Source: an uncultured Gammaproteobacteria bacterium (GTDB lineage: Bacteria; Pseudomonadota; Gammaproteobacteria; JAADHQ01). From it: DNA of 64,000 nt. How positions within the stretch are numbered: position 1 is the first letter of the stretch; the number at the start of each line of letters is the position of its first letter. Under the pieces are notes generated by a model. The model was given only the letters and a program-made list of their open reading frames with translations. It did not search any database and was not told the origin of the DNA. The stretch is from assembly GCA_947258755.1 (NCBI GenBank), contig CAMYJO010000002.1:134513-198512 (forward strand), in the 5' to 3' direction. This document shows positions 36,983-46,528 of the stretch, in pieces. The translations under genes were made by a program, and so were the position numbers.

Positions 36983-37615
36983 GTGCGCACCCTGAAAAAA
37001 TACCTGATTGCCGGCATCCTGGTTTGGCTACCCCTAGGTGTGACCGTACTCGTGGTCAAGCTGTTCATCGACCTGATGGACCGCACGCTGTTGCTGATTC
37101 CACCTGAATACCGCCCGGAAGAATTGCTTGGCGTCTCGGTGCCGGGCTTCGGCGTTATCCTGTCGGTGATCATTATCCTGCTAACTGGCATGATCGCGGC
37201 CAACCTGTTGGGTGGCAAGCTGGTAGCCTTGTGGGAGCTGGTTCTGTCACGCATCCCACTGGTGCGTTCGGTCTATTCCGCCGTCAAGCAGTTGACCGAG
37301 ACCCTGTTCTCATCCTCCGGTCAGTCTTTTCGTAAGGTTTTGATGATTGAATATCCACGCAAGGGCCTGTGGACACTGGCGTTTCAGACCGGCACCGAGG
37401 TCGGTGAGGCGCAGCGCAAGACCGGTACCGATGTTGTCAGTGTGTATGTGCCGACGACCCCCAACCCGACCTCCGGTTTTTTTCTGATGGTACCAAAAGC
37501 GGATGTCATCGAGCTCGATATGAGTGTCGATGAAGGCCTGAAAATGATTATTTCGATGGGTGTCGTGATTCCCGGGCAAGAATCCCTGCCTGCAGGTGAA
37601 AAAAAGGGCGGATAG
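36983..37615 (+). CDS. DUF502 membrane protein
   Basis: A 210-residue inner-membrane protein starting with GTG 19 bases after the FmdB-like gene. Two helices lie near 8-30 and 55-78 (IAGILVWLPLGVTVLVVKLF and GFGVILSVIIILLTGMIAAN). The later part has IPLVRSVYSAVKQL and VYVPTTPNPTSGFF, well conserved in DUF502. The family is often beside aspS and fmdB in gammaproteobacteria. Its role is not established. Confidence 0.85.
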   Translation: MRTLKKYLIAGILVWLPLGVTVLVVKLFIDLMDRTLLLIPPEYRPEELLGVSVPGFGVILSVIIILLTGMIAANLLGGKLVALWELVLSRIPLVRSVYSAVKQLTETLFSSSGQSFRKVLMIEYPRKGLWTLAFQTGTEVGEAQRKTGTDVVSVYVPTTPNPTSGFFLMVPKADVIELDMSVDEGLKMIISMGVVIPGQESLPAGEKKGG

Positions 37616-37723
37616 CCTTGCACAGCCTGGGTCAAGGACGTAACATTTCCCGTTTTCAGTAACATAGATGGCGTATGGCAATGGCCTGGGCCCGACTTTG
37701 AGATTAATTTGGAAGAATTTGCT

Positions 37724-39517
37724 ATGCGCAGCCATTATTGCGGACATTTAAACGAAGCCCATCTGGACCAGGAAGTCGAGATTAGCGGTTGGGTCCATCG
37801 CCGTCGTGACCACGGCGGGGTAATTTTTATCGATTTGCGTGACCGCGAAGGTCTGGTGCAGGTGGTCTTTGACCCGGATACCCCGGATATTTTCGCGATT
37901 GCTGAACGTGTGCGTAGTGAATATGTGTTGCGTATCAAAGGCAAGGTACGTCCGCGTCCGCAGGGCACGGCCAATCCGGACCTGCCGACCGGTGCCATCG
38001 AGATACTCGGTCTTGACCTGGAAATTTTGAATACGGCCGAGACCCCACCGTTCCAGACCGATATCGAAGACGATGAGGTCTCCGAGGAACTGCGCCTGCG
38101 CTATCGCTATATCGATCTGCGTCGTCCGCGTATGCTGCAACGCCTGCAGATACGTTCACAGATTACCCGGGTGTTGCGTGAATACCTCGATAAGCATGGC
38201 TTCATGGATATCGAAACACCGATGTTGACCAAGGCAACACCGGAGGGTGCGCGCGATTACCTGGTTCCCAGTCGTACCCATCAGGGTGAGTTTTTTGCGT
38301 TGCCGCAATCACCGCAGATTTTCAAACAACTGTTAATGATGTCCGGCCTGGATCGTTATTACCAGATCGTGCGCTGTTTCCGTGATGAAGACCTGCGTGC
38401 CGATCGCCAGCCCGAGTTTACCCAGCTGGATATCGAGACCTCATTCCTGTCTGAAGAACAGATCATGGAGATGATGGAAGCGATGATGCGTGAGGTATTC
38501 GCTCAGGTGCTTGAAATACCGTTGCACGATCCTTTTCCGCGTATGACTTATACCGAGGCAATGCTGCGTTATGGTTCCGATAAACCAGATTTGCGTATCC
38601 CGTTAGAACTGGTCGATGTCAACGATGTTATGCAGGATGTCGAATTCAAGGTGTTTTCGGGGCCGGCCAAAGACCCACGCGGTCGGGTAGCTGCGTTAAG
38701 GTTGCCGCAGGGCTGTGAGCTGAGCCGCAAAGAGATCGATGACTACACCAAATATGTCGGTATCTATGGTGCTCGAGGTCTGGCCTATATTAAGGTCAAT
38801 GAAGTTGCCAAAGGTCGTGAAGGCATGCAGTCACCGATCCTGAAATTCCTGCCTGATGAGGCCATTGCCACCATTATGCAACGCACCGGCGCCGAAGACG
38901 GTGACCTGGTGTTCTTTGGCGCCGACTCGGCCAAGATTGTTAACGAATCACTGGGCGCATTACGTGTCAAACTGGGTCATGATCGCGGCCTGGTCGAACA
39001 TGGTTGGCGACCGTTATGGGTCGTTGATTTCCCGATGTTTGAATACGATGAAAAATCCAAACGCTGGGCATCACTGCATCATCCTTTCACATCACCGAAG
39101 GAAGAGCATATCGATCTGCTCGATTCCGATCCGGAGGCCTGCCATTCACGTGCCTACGACATGATCCTGAACGGCACCGAGGTCGGTGGTGGCTCGATGC
39201 GTATCTACCGTGCCGAAGTGCAGGAAAAAGTATTTCGACAACTCGGTATCGACGATCAGGAAGCCGAAGACAAATTTGGCTTCCTGCTTAAGGCCTTGAA
39301 ATACGGTTGTCCTCCGCATGGTGGTATCGCCTTCGGTCTGGACCGACTGGTGATGTTGATGACCGGTGCGTTGTCGATCCGCGACGTGATGGCCTTCCCG
39401 AAGACGCAGACCGCCAGTTGCCCGTTGACCGAGGCACCCTCCGAGGTTAGTCAGGCGCAATTGACCGAACTCGGTATCCGCTTGCGTAAACCACCCGCCG
39501 ATACCACGGCTGAATAA
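37724..39517 (+). CDS. aspS: Aspartyl-tRNA synthetase
   Basis: A 597-residue class II synthetase starting at the ATG at 37724 ([18 protein letters not shown]). It has an OB-fold anticodon domain (1-105), the catalytic core with motif 2 ([20 protein letters not shown]), the bacterial GAD insertion (about 290-420) and motif 3 [15 protein letters not shown]. Whether it also charges tRNA-Asn cannot be decided here. nudB follows after 12 bases. The order aspS-nudB-yebC-ruvC is as in E. coli. Confidence 0.96.
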   Translation: MRSHYCGHLNEAHLDQEVEISGWVHRRRDHGGVIFIDLRDREGLVQVVFDPDTPDIFAIAERVRSEYVLRIKGKVRPRPQGTANPDLPTGAIEILGLDLEILNTAETPPFQTDIEDDEVSEELRLRYRYIDLRRPRMLQRLQIRSQITRVLREYLDKHGFMDIETPMLTKATPEGARDYLVPSRTHQGEFFALPQSPQIFKQLLMMSGLDRYYQIVRCFRDEDLRADRQPEFTQLDIETSFLSEEQIMEMMEAMMREVFAQVLEIPLHDPFPRMTYTEAMLRYGSDKPDLRIPLELVDVNDVMQDVEFKVFSGPAKDPRGRVAALRLPQGCELSRKEIDDYTKYVGIYGARGLAYIKVNEVAKGREGMQSPILKFLPDEAIATIMQRTGAEDGDLVFFGADSAKIVNESLGALRVKLGHDRGLVEHGWRPLWVVDFPMFEYDEKSKRWASLHHPFTSPKEEHIDLLDSDPEACHSRAYDMILNGTEVGGGSMRIYRAEVQEKVFRQLGIDDQEAEDKFGFLLKALKYGCPPHGGIAFGLDRLVMLMTGALSIRDVMAFPKTQTASCPLTEAPSEVSQAQLTELGIRLRKPPADTTAE

Positions 39518-39529
39518 GCCGCCCGCGAC

Positions 39530-39964
39530 ATGACGGATTCTGATCGTTACCAGCGCCCGGAATCCGTGTTGGTGGTTGTCTACACCACCGAAGGCGACGT
39601 GCTGTTATTAAACCGCGTACGACCAGCCGGTTTCTGGCAGTCGGTGACCGGCAGTCTCGAATGGGACGAACTGCCGATGCAGGCCGCGGTCAGGGAGCTG
39701 TATGAAGAAACCGGCATTCAAACCGACCACCTGAACGACTGTCATTTACAACACAGTTTTCCGATCCTGCCGGCCTGGCGTGACCGTTTTGCAGCGGACG
39801 TGACAGAAAATACCGAACATGTTTTCACGTTGTTGCTGGATGCTCCCCATGCTGTCCAGCTTAATCCAGAAGAACACAGTCAATACCAATGGTTACCGAT
39901 CAGTGAGGCCGCCGCCAAGGTCTTTTCGTGGACCAATCGTGATGTTATTTTGAGTTTGTTGTAG
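39530..39964 (+). CDS. nudB: Dihydroneopterin triphosphate diphosphatase (Nudix)
   Basis: A 144-residue Nudix hydrolase. The Nudix box runs from G41 (GSLEWDELPMQAAVRELYEE then TG), with all Glu residues that bind metal. The start is MTDSDRYQRPESVLVVV. In E. coli the gene after aspS, nudB, removes pyrophosphate from dihydroneopterin triphosphate in folate synthesis. Position, length and sequence all fit. It is 12 bases downstream of aspS and is followed by the repeat region at 40025-40208. Confidence 0.9.
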   Translation: MTDSDRYQRPESVLVVVYTTEGDVLLLNRVRPAGFWQSVTGSLEWDELPMQAAVRELYEETGIQTDHLNDCHLQHSFPILPAWRDRFAADVTENTEHVFTLLLDAPHAVQLNPEEHSQYQWLPISEAAAKVFSWTNRDVILSLL

Positions 39965-40024
39965 TGGGTTTCTGGTTTTATACCGCTAAGGCGCCAGGAC
40001 ACGACATAATGTAAAATAATCGAT

Positions 40025-40162
40025 ACCCTGTAGGAGCGGCCCTTGGCCGCGATATTCGAGTAGCAAATAACGAGTGGCGAGTGGCTAGAAAAAGACTAAG
40101 ACCCGGGTTCTGTTTTTACCTCGCTACAGTTTTATCGCGGCCAAGGGCCGCTCCTACAGGGT
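40025..40162. repeat. Nested-palindrome REP-like element, copy B (intact ends)
   Basis: Perfect 30-base inverted repeats, 40025-40054 and 40133-40162, flank a 78-base centre. Each arm contains GTAGGAGCGGCCCTTGGCCG, itself a palindrome headed by GTAG, the head tetranucleotide known from REP sequences of Stenotrophomonas and Pseudomonas. The centre has GAGTGGCTAG and an A-run as in copies A and C. The whole can fold into a long hairpin. It lies in the 284-base gap between nudB and the esterase gene. Confidence 0.9.
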
Positions 40163-40182
40163 GTGTAGGTCACTTTTGTATT

Positions 40183-40208
40183 CCTTCGTGTCTTCGTGTC
40201 TTCGTGGT
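40183..40208. repeat. TTCGTG short tandem motif, copy 1
   Basis: Three tandem units of CTTCGTGT (CCTTCGTG, TCTTCGTG, TCTTCGTGG) lie 20 bases after REP-like copy B. The reverse-orientation relative at 60599-60616 also lies near a REP-like copy. This motif is seen in intergenic regions of many bacteria; its role is unknown. Confidence 0.6.
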
Positions 40209-40248
40209 AAATTGAAATAGAAGAATCTATGCTCAGCAGGGCCAATAA

Positions 40249-40875
40249 ATGGAAACAGTTATACTACTACATGGCATCTGGATGAAGCCGGTGATCATGC
40301 AGGCGCTGGCGGCACGCCTGCGCAAAGGCGGTTACAATACCGCTTGTTTCTCCTACCCCAGTCTGAAAAAAACCCCGGCACAAAACGCGCAACTATTGCG
40401 CGAATACACACACGGCTTATCTGGCGATCGCCTGCATTTTGTCGCCCATAGCCTGGGTGGCATCGTATTGATGCATTATTTTTCCCTTTTTGCCGAACCC
40501 AGGCCGGGACGGGTGGTGTTGCTGGGTTCGCCAGTCTGCGGCAGTGCCTATGCCGAGAAATTCCAGCAGTTACCGCTGTCGCGGCTGACATTGGGGAACA
40601 GTATTGAGCAAGGCTTGCTGGGTGGGGTTCCACCCTGGGAAGGTGGACGTGATCTCGGTATGATCGCCGGTACCCGTAATATAGGGGTGGGTAATCTGCT
40701 TGGTCGCTCGACAGAAACCAATGATGGTGCAGTTTTTCTGGCCGAGACGCAGTTACCGGGCTTGAGCGATCACCTCAGTCTGCCGGTCAGTCACACCGGT
40801 ATGTTGCTGTCAGCCAGGGTAGCCAGGCAAGTCATTCATTTCCTTAAAAATGGCTACTTTTCGCCAGAGAGGTAA
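40249..40875 (+). CDS. Alpha/beta-hydrolase, PGAP1/lipase-like esterase
   Basis: A 208-residue alpha/beta-hydrolase. The oxyanion segment is VILLHGIWMKP, the nucleophile elbow is AHSLGGIVLMH, and the last catalytic His is probably in VSHTGML; an acidic residue in NDGAVFLAE may complete the triad. No signal peptide is seen, so it is probably cytoplasmic. It interrupts the usual nudB-yebC order and sits between the repeat region and yebC. Substrate unknown. Confidence 0.8.
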   Translation: METVILLHGIWMKPVIMQALAARLRKGGYNTACFSYPSLKKTPAQNAQLLREYTHGLSGDRLHFVAHSLGGIVLMHYFSLFAEPRPGRVVLLGSPVCGSAYAEKFQQLPLSRLTLGNSIEQGLLGGVPPWEGGRDLGMIAGTRNIGVGNLLGRSTETNDGAVFLAETQLPGLSDHLSLPVSHTGMLLSARVARQVIHFLKNGYFSPER

Positions 40876-40948
40876 TTAATGAAAAGATGTGACCAGCCAT
40901 GGTATTATTACGCGACTTTTCAAGAATAGGTAGCAAACGAGGTTATGC

Positions 40949-41692
40949 ATGGCTGGACATAGTAAATGGGCTAATATCAAACATCGTAAGGCAGCCCAGG
41001 ATGCCAAACGCGGCAAGCTGTTTACTAAATTGATCAGGGAACTGACCGTGGCGGCCAAAATGGGCGGCGCAGACCCGGATTCGAATCCGCGCCTGCGTGA
41101 TGCCACCAGTAAGGCCTTATCCGCCAATATGACCCGCGATACCATTGATCGCGCCATCAAACGAGGCGCCGGCGCTGCGGATGGCGAAAATTTCGATGAG
41201 GTCCGCTATGAAGGTTATGGTGTCAATGGCGTCGCCATCCTGGTCGATTGTCTGACCGATAATATTAACCGTACGGTGTCCGAGGTCCGGCATGCCTTCA
41301 GTAAATGCGGCGGTAATCTGGGTACCGACGGCTCAGTCGCCTATCTGTTCAGCAAGACCGGTGTCATCAGTTATCCAGCAGATGCGGACGAGGACACGAT
41401 TATGGAGCAGGCCCTCGAGGCCGGCGCCGACGATGTGGTTAATAATGATGATGGCAGTATCGATGTCATCACTACCCCGGAGAGCTTTACCGATATCAAA
41501 GAGGCCCTGGTGGCGGCAGGATTGGAAGCACAGAATGCCGAGGTATTGATGAAACCATCGACCTCGGTAGATCTCGATCTGGAAGGTGCGCAGAAGGTCA
41601 TGCGTCTAATTGATATGCTCGAAGACCTGGATGATGTGCAAAACGTCTATTCCAATGCCGATTTCTCTGAAGAGGTCATGGAGCAACTGTAA
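40949..41692 (+). CDS. yebC: YebC family protein (TACO1-like)
   Basis: A 247-residue protein with the family start [20 protein letters not shown] and three domains. YebC proteins were called transcriptional regulators near ruvC; bacterial and mitochondrial (TACO1) members were later linked to relief of ribosome stalling at proline-rich stretches. It lies 74 bases before ruvC, as in most gammaproteobacteria. Length and sequence are typical. Confidence 0.93.
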   Translation: MAGHSKWANIKHRKAAQDAKRGKLFTKLIRELTVAAKMGGADPDSNPRLRDATSKALSANMTRDTIDRAIKRGAGAADGENFDEVRYEGYGVNGVAILVDCLTDNINRTVSEVRHAFSKCGGNLGTDGSVAYLFSKTGVISYPADADEDTIMEQALEAGADDVVNNDDGSIDVITTPESFTDIKEALVAAGLEAQNAEVLMKPSTSVDLDLEGAQKVMRLIDMLEDLDDVQNVYSNADFSEEVMEQL

Positions 41693-41766
41693 ATGCAGCA
41701 ACAAGCGACAGTTAAAGGGCTGACATCGGCGAACAAGTTTGCCGTGTTGCTCGTGTCGACTGGTTT

Positions 41767-42285
41767 ATGACCCGTATTCTCGGCATTGATCCGGGCTCAA
41801 GAATCACCGGTTTTGGCGTGATCGAACTCCAGGGCCATCAACATCAATATGTCAGCAGTGGTTGTATACGTACCAGCAGCGATGTCCTCGCAGAAAGGCT
41901 ACAGGAAATCTTCAATGGCCTGGTCGAGATTGTGGCCACACACAAGCCCGATGTGATGGCGATAGAGCGTGTTTTTATGCACCGTAATGCCGATTCCGCG
42001 TTGAAACTGGGGCAGGCCCGTGGAGCGGCCATTTGTGCCTGTTCGACGCAATCCCTTAGCGTTCATGAATATAGTCCCAGGGAAATCAAGCAGGCCGTGG
42101 TCGGCAAAGGCGGGGCCAGTAAGGAACAGGTGCAGCATATGGTCGTGTCGATGTTGTCGCTGAATGCAAGCCCACAGGCCGATGCCGCCGATGCGCTGGC
42201 TACGGCCATTTGTCATGCACAGATGAGCCAGGGTCTGGCGGCCATGCAGGGTGTCAAAGGTAAGCGCGGGGGACGTCTACGATGA
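41767..42285 (+). CDS. ruvC: Holliday junction resolvase RuvC
   Basis: A 172-residue RNase H-fold endonuclease. The four catalytic acids are visible: the first Asp in ILGIDPGS (residue 7), Glu in AIERVF, and two Asp in the C-terminal [15 protein letters not shown]. It cuts four-way junctions delivered by RuvAB. Its stop overlaps the ruvA start as ATGA. The C-terminal tail is basic (KGKRGGRLR). Confidence 0.95.
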   Translation: MTRILGIDPGSRITGFGVIELQGHQHQYVSSGCIRTSSDVLAERLQEIFNGLVEIVATHKPDVMAIERVFMHRNADSALKLGQARGAAICACSTQSLSVHEYSPREIKQAVVGKGGASKEQVQHMVVSMLSLNASPQADAADALATAICHAQMSQGLAAMQGVKGKRGGRLR

Positions 42286-42890
42286 TCGGTCGGCTTCGGG
42301 GTACATTGGCGGAAAAACAGGCGCCTACGATCCTGATCGATGTTCAAGGCGTTGGCTATGAGGTGTCGGCACCGATGTCGACTTTTTATGTCCTGCCTGA
42401 GTTGAATCAGACCGTCACACTGCATATCCAGATGGTGGTACGCGAAGACAGTCAGACCTTGTATGGTTTTGCCAGCGTGGATGAGCGCAGCCTGTTTCGT
42501 AGCCTGATCCGGATCAATGGTGTCGGCGCCAAGCTGGCCCTGGCGATCCTGTCGGGCGTATCGACGACTGAATTCATCCAGTGTATCGAACATGAGGATG
42601 CCGCAACCCTGGTGCGCCTGCCCGGTGTTGGCAAGAAAACCGCCGAACGCCTGATTATTGAAATGAAGGACCGCATCAAGGAATTGTCGGCGCATAGTGT
42701 GTCGCCAGCTAGCGGACAGAGTACCGAATCCTTGCACACAAACGACTCGGTCGGTGATGCCGTCAGTGCCTTGATGGCGCTCGGTTACAAGGCCCCGGAG
42801 GCCAGTCGTATGGTAAGACAGGTGGAAAATATGTCATCCTGTACGAGTGAGGAACTGATCCGCCTGGCCCTGCAGGCGGCAGTCAAATAA
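42282..42890 (+). CDS. ruvA: Holliday junction DNA helicase subunit RuvA
   Basis: A 202-residue protein with the OB fold ([20 protein letters not shown]), two helix-hairpin-helix motifs ([31 protein letters not shown]) and the flexible linker plus C-terminal domain ([17 protein letters not shown]) that contacts RuvB. RuvA tetramers hold the junction. It is coupled to ruvC by overlap and is followed by ruvB after 12 bases. Confidence 0.95.
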   Translation: MIGRLRGTLAEKQAPTILIDVQGVGYEVSAPMSTFYVLPELNQTVTLHIQMVVREDSQTLYGFASVDERSLFRSLIRINGVGAKLALAILSGVSTTEFIQCIEHEDAATLVRLPGVGKKTAERLIIEMKDRIKELSAHSVSPASGQSTESLHTNDSVGDAVSALMALGYKAPEASRMVRQVENMSSCTSEELIRLALQAAVK

Positions 42891-42902
42891 CAGGCTGGAA
42901 AT

Positions 42903-43970
42903 ATGATTGAATCTGACCGATTGATAACAGCAAGTGCCAACCGCGAAGAAGAAGCCATTGATCGTGCGATTCGACCGGATAATCTGGCCGACTATGTCGG
43001 CCAGGACCACGTCCGCGAACAGATGGAGATCTTCATTCAGGCCAGTCGCGAACGTCAGGAGGCACTGGATCATGTGCTTATTTTCGGCCCACCCGGACTG
43101 GGCAAAACCACCCTGGCTCATATTATCGCCCATGAAATGGGCGTCAACTTGCGACATACCTCAGGACCGGTACTGGAACGTCCCGGGGACCTGGCCGCAC
43201 TGCTGACTAATCTGGAGCCGCACGATGTATTATTTGTTGATGAAATTCATCGTCTCAGCCCGGTGGTGGAGGAAGTGCTTTATCCGGCTATGGAAGATTA
43301 TCAACTGGACATCATGATCGGTGAAGGCCCGGCGGCGCGCTCGATCAAGCTGGATCTGCCGCCATTTACACTGGTTGGCGCGACCACGCGGGCCGGCCTG
43401 CTGACCTCGCCATTGCGTGATCGTTTCGGTATCGTCCAGCGCCTCGAGTTTTATGCGGTCAGTGATCTGACCTCGATTGTGCAGCGCTCGGCCGGCATCC
43501 TCGGACTGGATATGCAGGAAGCAGGTGCGCATGAGATTGCCCGTCGATCACGTGGTACACCACGTATCGCTAATCGACTGTTACGCCGGGTTCGCGACTA
43601 TGCGCAGGTCAAGGCAGCAGGCAGTATCAGTAGCGAGGTCGCGGACGCGGCCATGCAGATGTTGAAAGTGGACAGCTGCGGGTTTGACCAGATGGATCAT
43701 AAATTATTGTCGACGATGATAGAAAAATTCGATGGTGGGCCGGTCGGTCTTGATAGCCTGGCCGCCGCGATTGGTGAGGAACGTGGCACGATTGAAGATG
43801 TGCTCGAACCTTACTTGATTCAACAGGGTTTTATTATGCGCACACCGCGTGGACGTATGGCTACCCGTAATGCCTATAAGCATTTTGGCTTTAAAATGCC
43901 GAAGGCCCTGGATTCGGCGCAGTCTGCCGAGGAAGATTTGTTTGCACAGCAACAGGATAATGTCGAGTAA
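42903..43970 (+). CDS. ruvB: Holliday junction DNA helicase subunit RuvB
   Basis: A 355-residue AAA+ motor: N-terminal [18 protein letters not shown], Walker [13 protein letters not shown], Walker [12 protein letters not shown], sensor 1 [11 protein letters not shown] and a C-terminal winged helix (about 265-340) with [17 protein letters not shown]. It drives branch migration with RuvA. It is the last gene of ruvCAB, 112 bases before the tol-pal operon. Confidence 0.96.
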   Translation: MIESDRLITASANREEEAIDRAIRPDNLADYVGQDHVREQMEIFIQASRERQEALDHVLIFGPPGLGKTTLAHIIAHEMGVNLRHTSGPVLERPGDLAALLTNLEPHDVLFVDEIHRLSPVVEEVLYPAMEDYQLDIMIGEGPAARSIKLDLPPFTLVGATTRAGLLTSPLRDRFGIVQRLEFYAVSDLTSIVQRSAGILGLDMQEAGAHEIARRSRGTPRIANRLLRRVRDYAQVKAAGSISSEVADAAMQMLKVDSCGFDQMDHKLLSTMIEKFDGGPVGLDSLAAAIGEERGTIEDVLEPYLIQQGFIMRTPRGRMATRNAYKHFGFKMPKALDSAQSAEEDLFAQQQDNVE

Positions 43971-44016
43971 GCAAAATTACCGTTGTTTTGGTTTTATGAA
44001 TAATGTTTACATAACT

Positions 44017-44046
44017 TTTACATACGATACCGGAATTATTTATTAT
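44017..44046 (+). promoter_or_regulatory. Candidate sigma-70 promoter of the tol-pal operon
   Basis: TTTACA (44017-44022) and TATTAT (44041-44046), each matching five of six consensus bases, are separated by 18 bases. The ybgC GTG start is about 36 bases further on, behind AAGGAAT. Confidence 0.5.
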
Positions 44047-44082
44047 TCTCAGGGTCATATTAAGCAAGGAATATATTAAACT

Positions 44083-44493
44083 GTGAATGAGTTCCTATGG
44101 TCCGTGCGCGTTTACTATGAAGATACAGATCGTGGCGGTGTCGTTTATCATACGAACTACCTGAAATTCATGGAACGCAGCCGTACTGAGATGTTACGCA
44201 GTGTTGGATTTGAACAGGACCAGCTGATTGAGAAGGAAAATATTATTTTTGTCGTGCGCTCACTGCAGGTAGACTATATGAAACCTGCTACATTTAATGA
44301 CTTATTGCAGGTGAGTGCCTTGATCAGTCATGTCGGTCATGCAAGCCTGACATTCAAGCAGGCTATCAAGCGCGAAGCTGATGACAGCCTGATCTGTCAA
44401 GCCCAGGTCAAGGTCGCCTGTTGTCATGCCCAGGAAATGAAGCCACGCCCGATTCCGAAAACTATTCGAAGAGAATTTAACTATGCAGATTGA
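44083..44493 (+). CDS. ybgC: Tol-Pal system acyl-CoA thioesterase YbgC
   Basis: A 136-residue hot-dog-fold thioesterase starting with GTG. The active-site Asp lies in VYYEDTDRGGVVYHTNYLKF, the YbgC signature. The family hydrolyses acyl-CoA or acyl-ACP and is nearly always the first gene of tol-pal; it has been linked to phospholipid synthesis. Its end overlaps the tolQ start by 11 bases. Confidence 0.93.
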   Translation: MNEFLWSVRVYYEDTDRGGVVYHTNYLKFMERSRTEMLRSVGFEQDQLIEKENIIFVVRSLQVDYMKPATFNDLLQVSALISHVGHASLTFKQAIKREADDSLICQAQVKVACCHAQEMKPRPIPKTIRREFNYAD

Positions 44494-45166
44494 AATGTCA
44501 TATTGGCATCTTATCCAGAATGCCAGTCTGGTCGTGCAGTTGGTGATGGTGTTGCTGGTACTGGCATCGGTAATGTCATGGACTTTTATTTTCCGTAAAT
44601 GGAAAACAGTCGCAAAAGCGCGTCGGGCGGCCGATAATTTTGAAAAACGCTTCTGGTCCGGTGGTGATCTTGGCGATATATACAAGCAGGTGCAAGCGAA
44701 GGGTAAGCGTACCTACGGTATGGAGAATATTTTCGAGGCCGGCTTCCGAGAGTTTGCCCGTCTGCGTAAACAGGATAGCGCCGTTGCCATGGATGTATTG
44801 CACGGTGCGCAACGGGCAATGCGGGTCGCCCAGGCGCGCGAGATGGATGCGTTGGAGACCCATCTGTCATTCCTGGCAACAGTCGGTTCTACCAGTCCCT
44901 ATGTCGGCCTGTTCGGAACGGTGTGGGGGATTATGAATTCCTTCCGTGCCCTCGGCAACGTCGAGCAGGCAACACTATCCCTGGTGGCTCCCGGTATTGC
45001 CGAGGCCCTGATAGCGACTGCGATCGGACTGTTTGCAGCGATACCGGCGGTAGTGGCCTATAATCGATTCGCCAATCATGTCGAGCGACTGGATAATCGT
45101 TACGATACATTCTCAGACGAGTTTTCTACTATCCTGCAACGTTATGCTTACGAAGCCAAAGGATAG
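44483..45166 (+). CDS. tolQ: Tol-Pal system protein TolQ
   Basis: A 227-residue inner-membrane protein with three helices (about 15-38, 130-155 and 165-190). The last two, with VGSTSPYVGLFGTVWGIMNS and GIAEALIATAIGLFAAIPAV, form the proton channel with TolR. It belongs to the MotA/TolQ/ExbB family. It energises TolA for outer-membrane constriction at division. tolR follows after 12 bases. Confidence 0.96.
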   Translation: MQIEMSYWHLIQNASLVVQLVMVLLVLASVMSWTFIFRKWKTVAKARRAADNFEKRFWSGGDLGDIYKQVQAKGKRTYGMENIFEAGFREFARLRKQDSAVAMDVLHGAQRAMRVAQAREMDALETHLSFLATVGSTSPYVGLFGTVWGIMNSFRALGNVEQATLSLVAPGIAEALIATAIGLFAAIPAVVAYNRFANHVERLDNRYDTFSDEFSTILQRYAYEAKG

Positions 45167-45178
45167 GCGGTCGTTTCG

Positions 45179-45610
45179 ATGGAAAAACCACGTCAGAAAA
45201 TAAAAAAACGACCGATGTCCGAGATTAATGTCGTGCCGTATATTGATGTCATGCTGGTATTACTGGTCATCTTCATGATTACAGCACCGTTATTGACACA
45301 GGGTGTCAAAGTAAGTCTGCCGCAGGCCAGTGCCAAGCCAATGGATAGCCAGAAGCTGAAACCACTGATCTTGAGTATCGATATCAACGGCCAGTTCTAT
45401 CTCGATGTTGGTGAGACACCGAATGAGCCGGTCGATGCGGCCACCCTGGTCGCCAGGATAGCAGCCGTTTTGCAAAGCAAAAAGGGCACTCAGGTACTGG
45501 TCAGGGGTGACGAAGGCGTCAATTATGGCAGAGTCATGGATGCGATGGTATTGGCACAAAAGGCGGGGGCACCGAGTGTCGGCATGATAACCCGCAATCC
45601 GGAGCCATAG
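45179..45610 (+). CDS. tolR: Tol-Pal system protein TolR
   Basis: A 143-residue protein with one N-terminal helix (about 18-38) carrying the essential Asp in MSEINVVPYIDVMLVLLVIF and a periplasmic ExbD-like domain (LSIDINGQFYLDVGE, VLVRGDEGVNYGRVMDAM). It forms the proton path with TolQ. In contrast to the MotB-like protein at 28196-29104, the channel Asp is intact. Confidence 0.95.
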   Translation: MEKPRQKIKKRPMSEINVVPYIDVMLVLLVIFMITAPLLTQGVKVSLPQASAKPMDSQKLKPLILSIDINGQFYLDVGETPNEPVDAATLVARIAAVLQSKKGTQVLVRGDEGVNYGRVMDAMVLAQKAGAPSVGMITRNPEP

Positions 45611-45615
45611 GTTTC

Positions 45616-46515
45616 ATGTGGACGTTTATTAGTCGTTATAGCTTTTTCTTGGCCCTGTCAGTTGTTTTGCATGTCATGGTCCTAGGTGGTTTATTATTGG
45701 GATTTTCATCGACCCCGGAACGGCCAAAACCATTAGGGGCGAGTAAAAAGAAAAACGTGATCCAGGCCGTGAGTGTGGACGCATCAAAGGTGCAGGCGGA
45801 ACTGCAGAAACTGCAGAGCGCCGAAATGAGTAGAAAACAACGCGAGTCCAAGCGCCAGAAACGGCTGCAGGATCAGGCCAAAAAAGCAGAGCAGCAACGC
45901 ATTAAGGAACAGGAAAAACTGGCGGCGTTAAAAATACAGCAAAAAAAGCAGCAGGACCGTCTGCAAAAACAGAAGCAGGAACAGGAAAAGAAGATATCGG
46001 AACTGAAAAAAAAGCAGGCGCAGGAACAGCAACGTATCAAAAAACTGAAAACAGCTGCCGCGGAACTGGAGAAGAAGAAAGTTGCCGAGAAAAAGCGCTT
46101 GCAGAAGCTAAAGGATGATAAGGCCGCGGCAGAGAAAAAACGCCAACAGCAAAAATTACGCGCGGCGCAGGCCAAACGTGAAAAGGCCCTGAAAGAACAA
46201 ATGGCTGCAGAGGAACAGGCAGAACAGGAACAAGAGCTGGAGGGCGTGCGTTCCAGTTATATTGACAGTATTGCTGCTGTTATTAATCGCAACTGGCGAC
46301 GGCCATCGCGTGTCGACAAGGACGCCTCTTGCCTGATAGAAGTAACACAGATTCCGGGTGGTGAGATCATCTCTTACCGGGTCAGCAGCTGCGATGGTGG
46401 CGTGGTTTTCCAGGATTCAGTAGAAAGGGCGGTGGGTAAGACTTCGCATCTGCCGGCACCACCTGATCCGCGCGTATTTGATCGCGTGATACGTTTTAAA
46501 TTTACTATTAAATAG
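45616..46515 (+). CDS. tolA: Tol-Pal system protein TolA
   Basis: A 299-residue protein: one N-terminal helix (about 10-32) with the S-H-containing face that meets TolQR (FFLALSVVLHVMVLGG), a long Lys/Gln/Glu/Ala coiled coil (about 55-210) crossing the periplasm, and a C-terminal domain (about 210-299) with YIDSIAAVINRNWRRPS and a Cys pair (ASCLIEV and VSSCDGG). It links the inner-membrane motor to Pal and TolB. The antisense strand of the coiled coil gives long spurious frames. Confidence 0.94.
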   Translation: MWTFISRYSFFLALSVVLHVMVLGGLLLGFSSTPERPKPLGASKKKNVIQAVSVDASKVQAELQKLQSAEMSRKQRESKRQKRLQDQAKKAEQQRIKEQEKLAALKIQQKKQQDRLQKQKQEQEKKISELKKKQAQEQQRIKKLKTAAAELEKKKVAEKKRLQKLKDDKAAAEKKRQQQKLRAAQAKREKALKEQMAAEEQAEQEQELEGVRSSYIDSIAAVINRNWRRPSRVDKDASCLIEVTQIPGGEIISYRVSSCDGGVVFQDSVERAVGKTSHLPAPPDPRVFDRVIRFKFTIK

Positions 46516-46528
46516 TGGGTTGAATTAA

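Noticed and set aside
45873-46175. A Cys/Phe/Ser-rich open frame antisense to tolA
   Set aside because: It is the mirror of the Lys/Gln-rich coiled coil of TolA; composition alone creates the frame.
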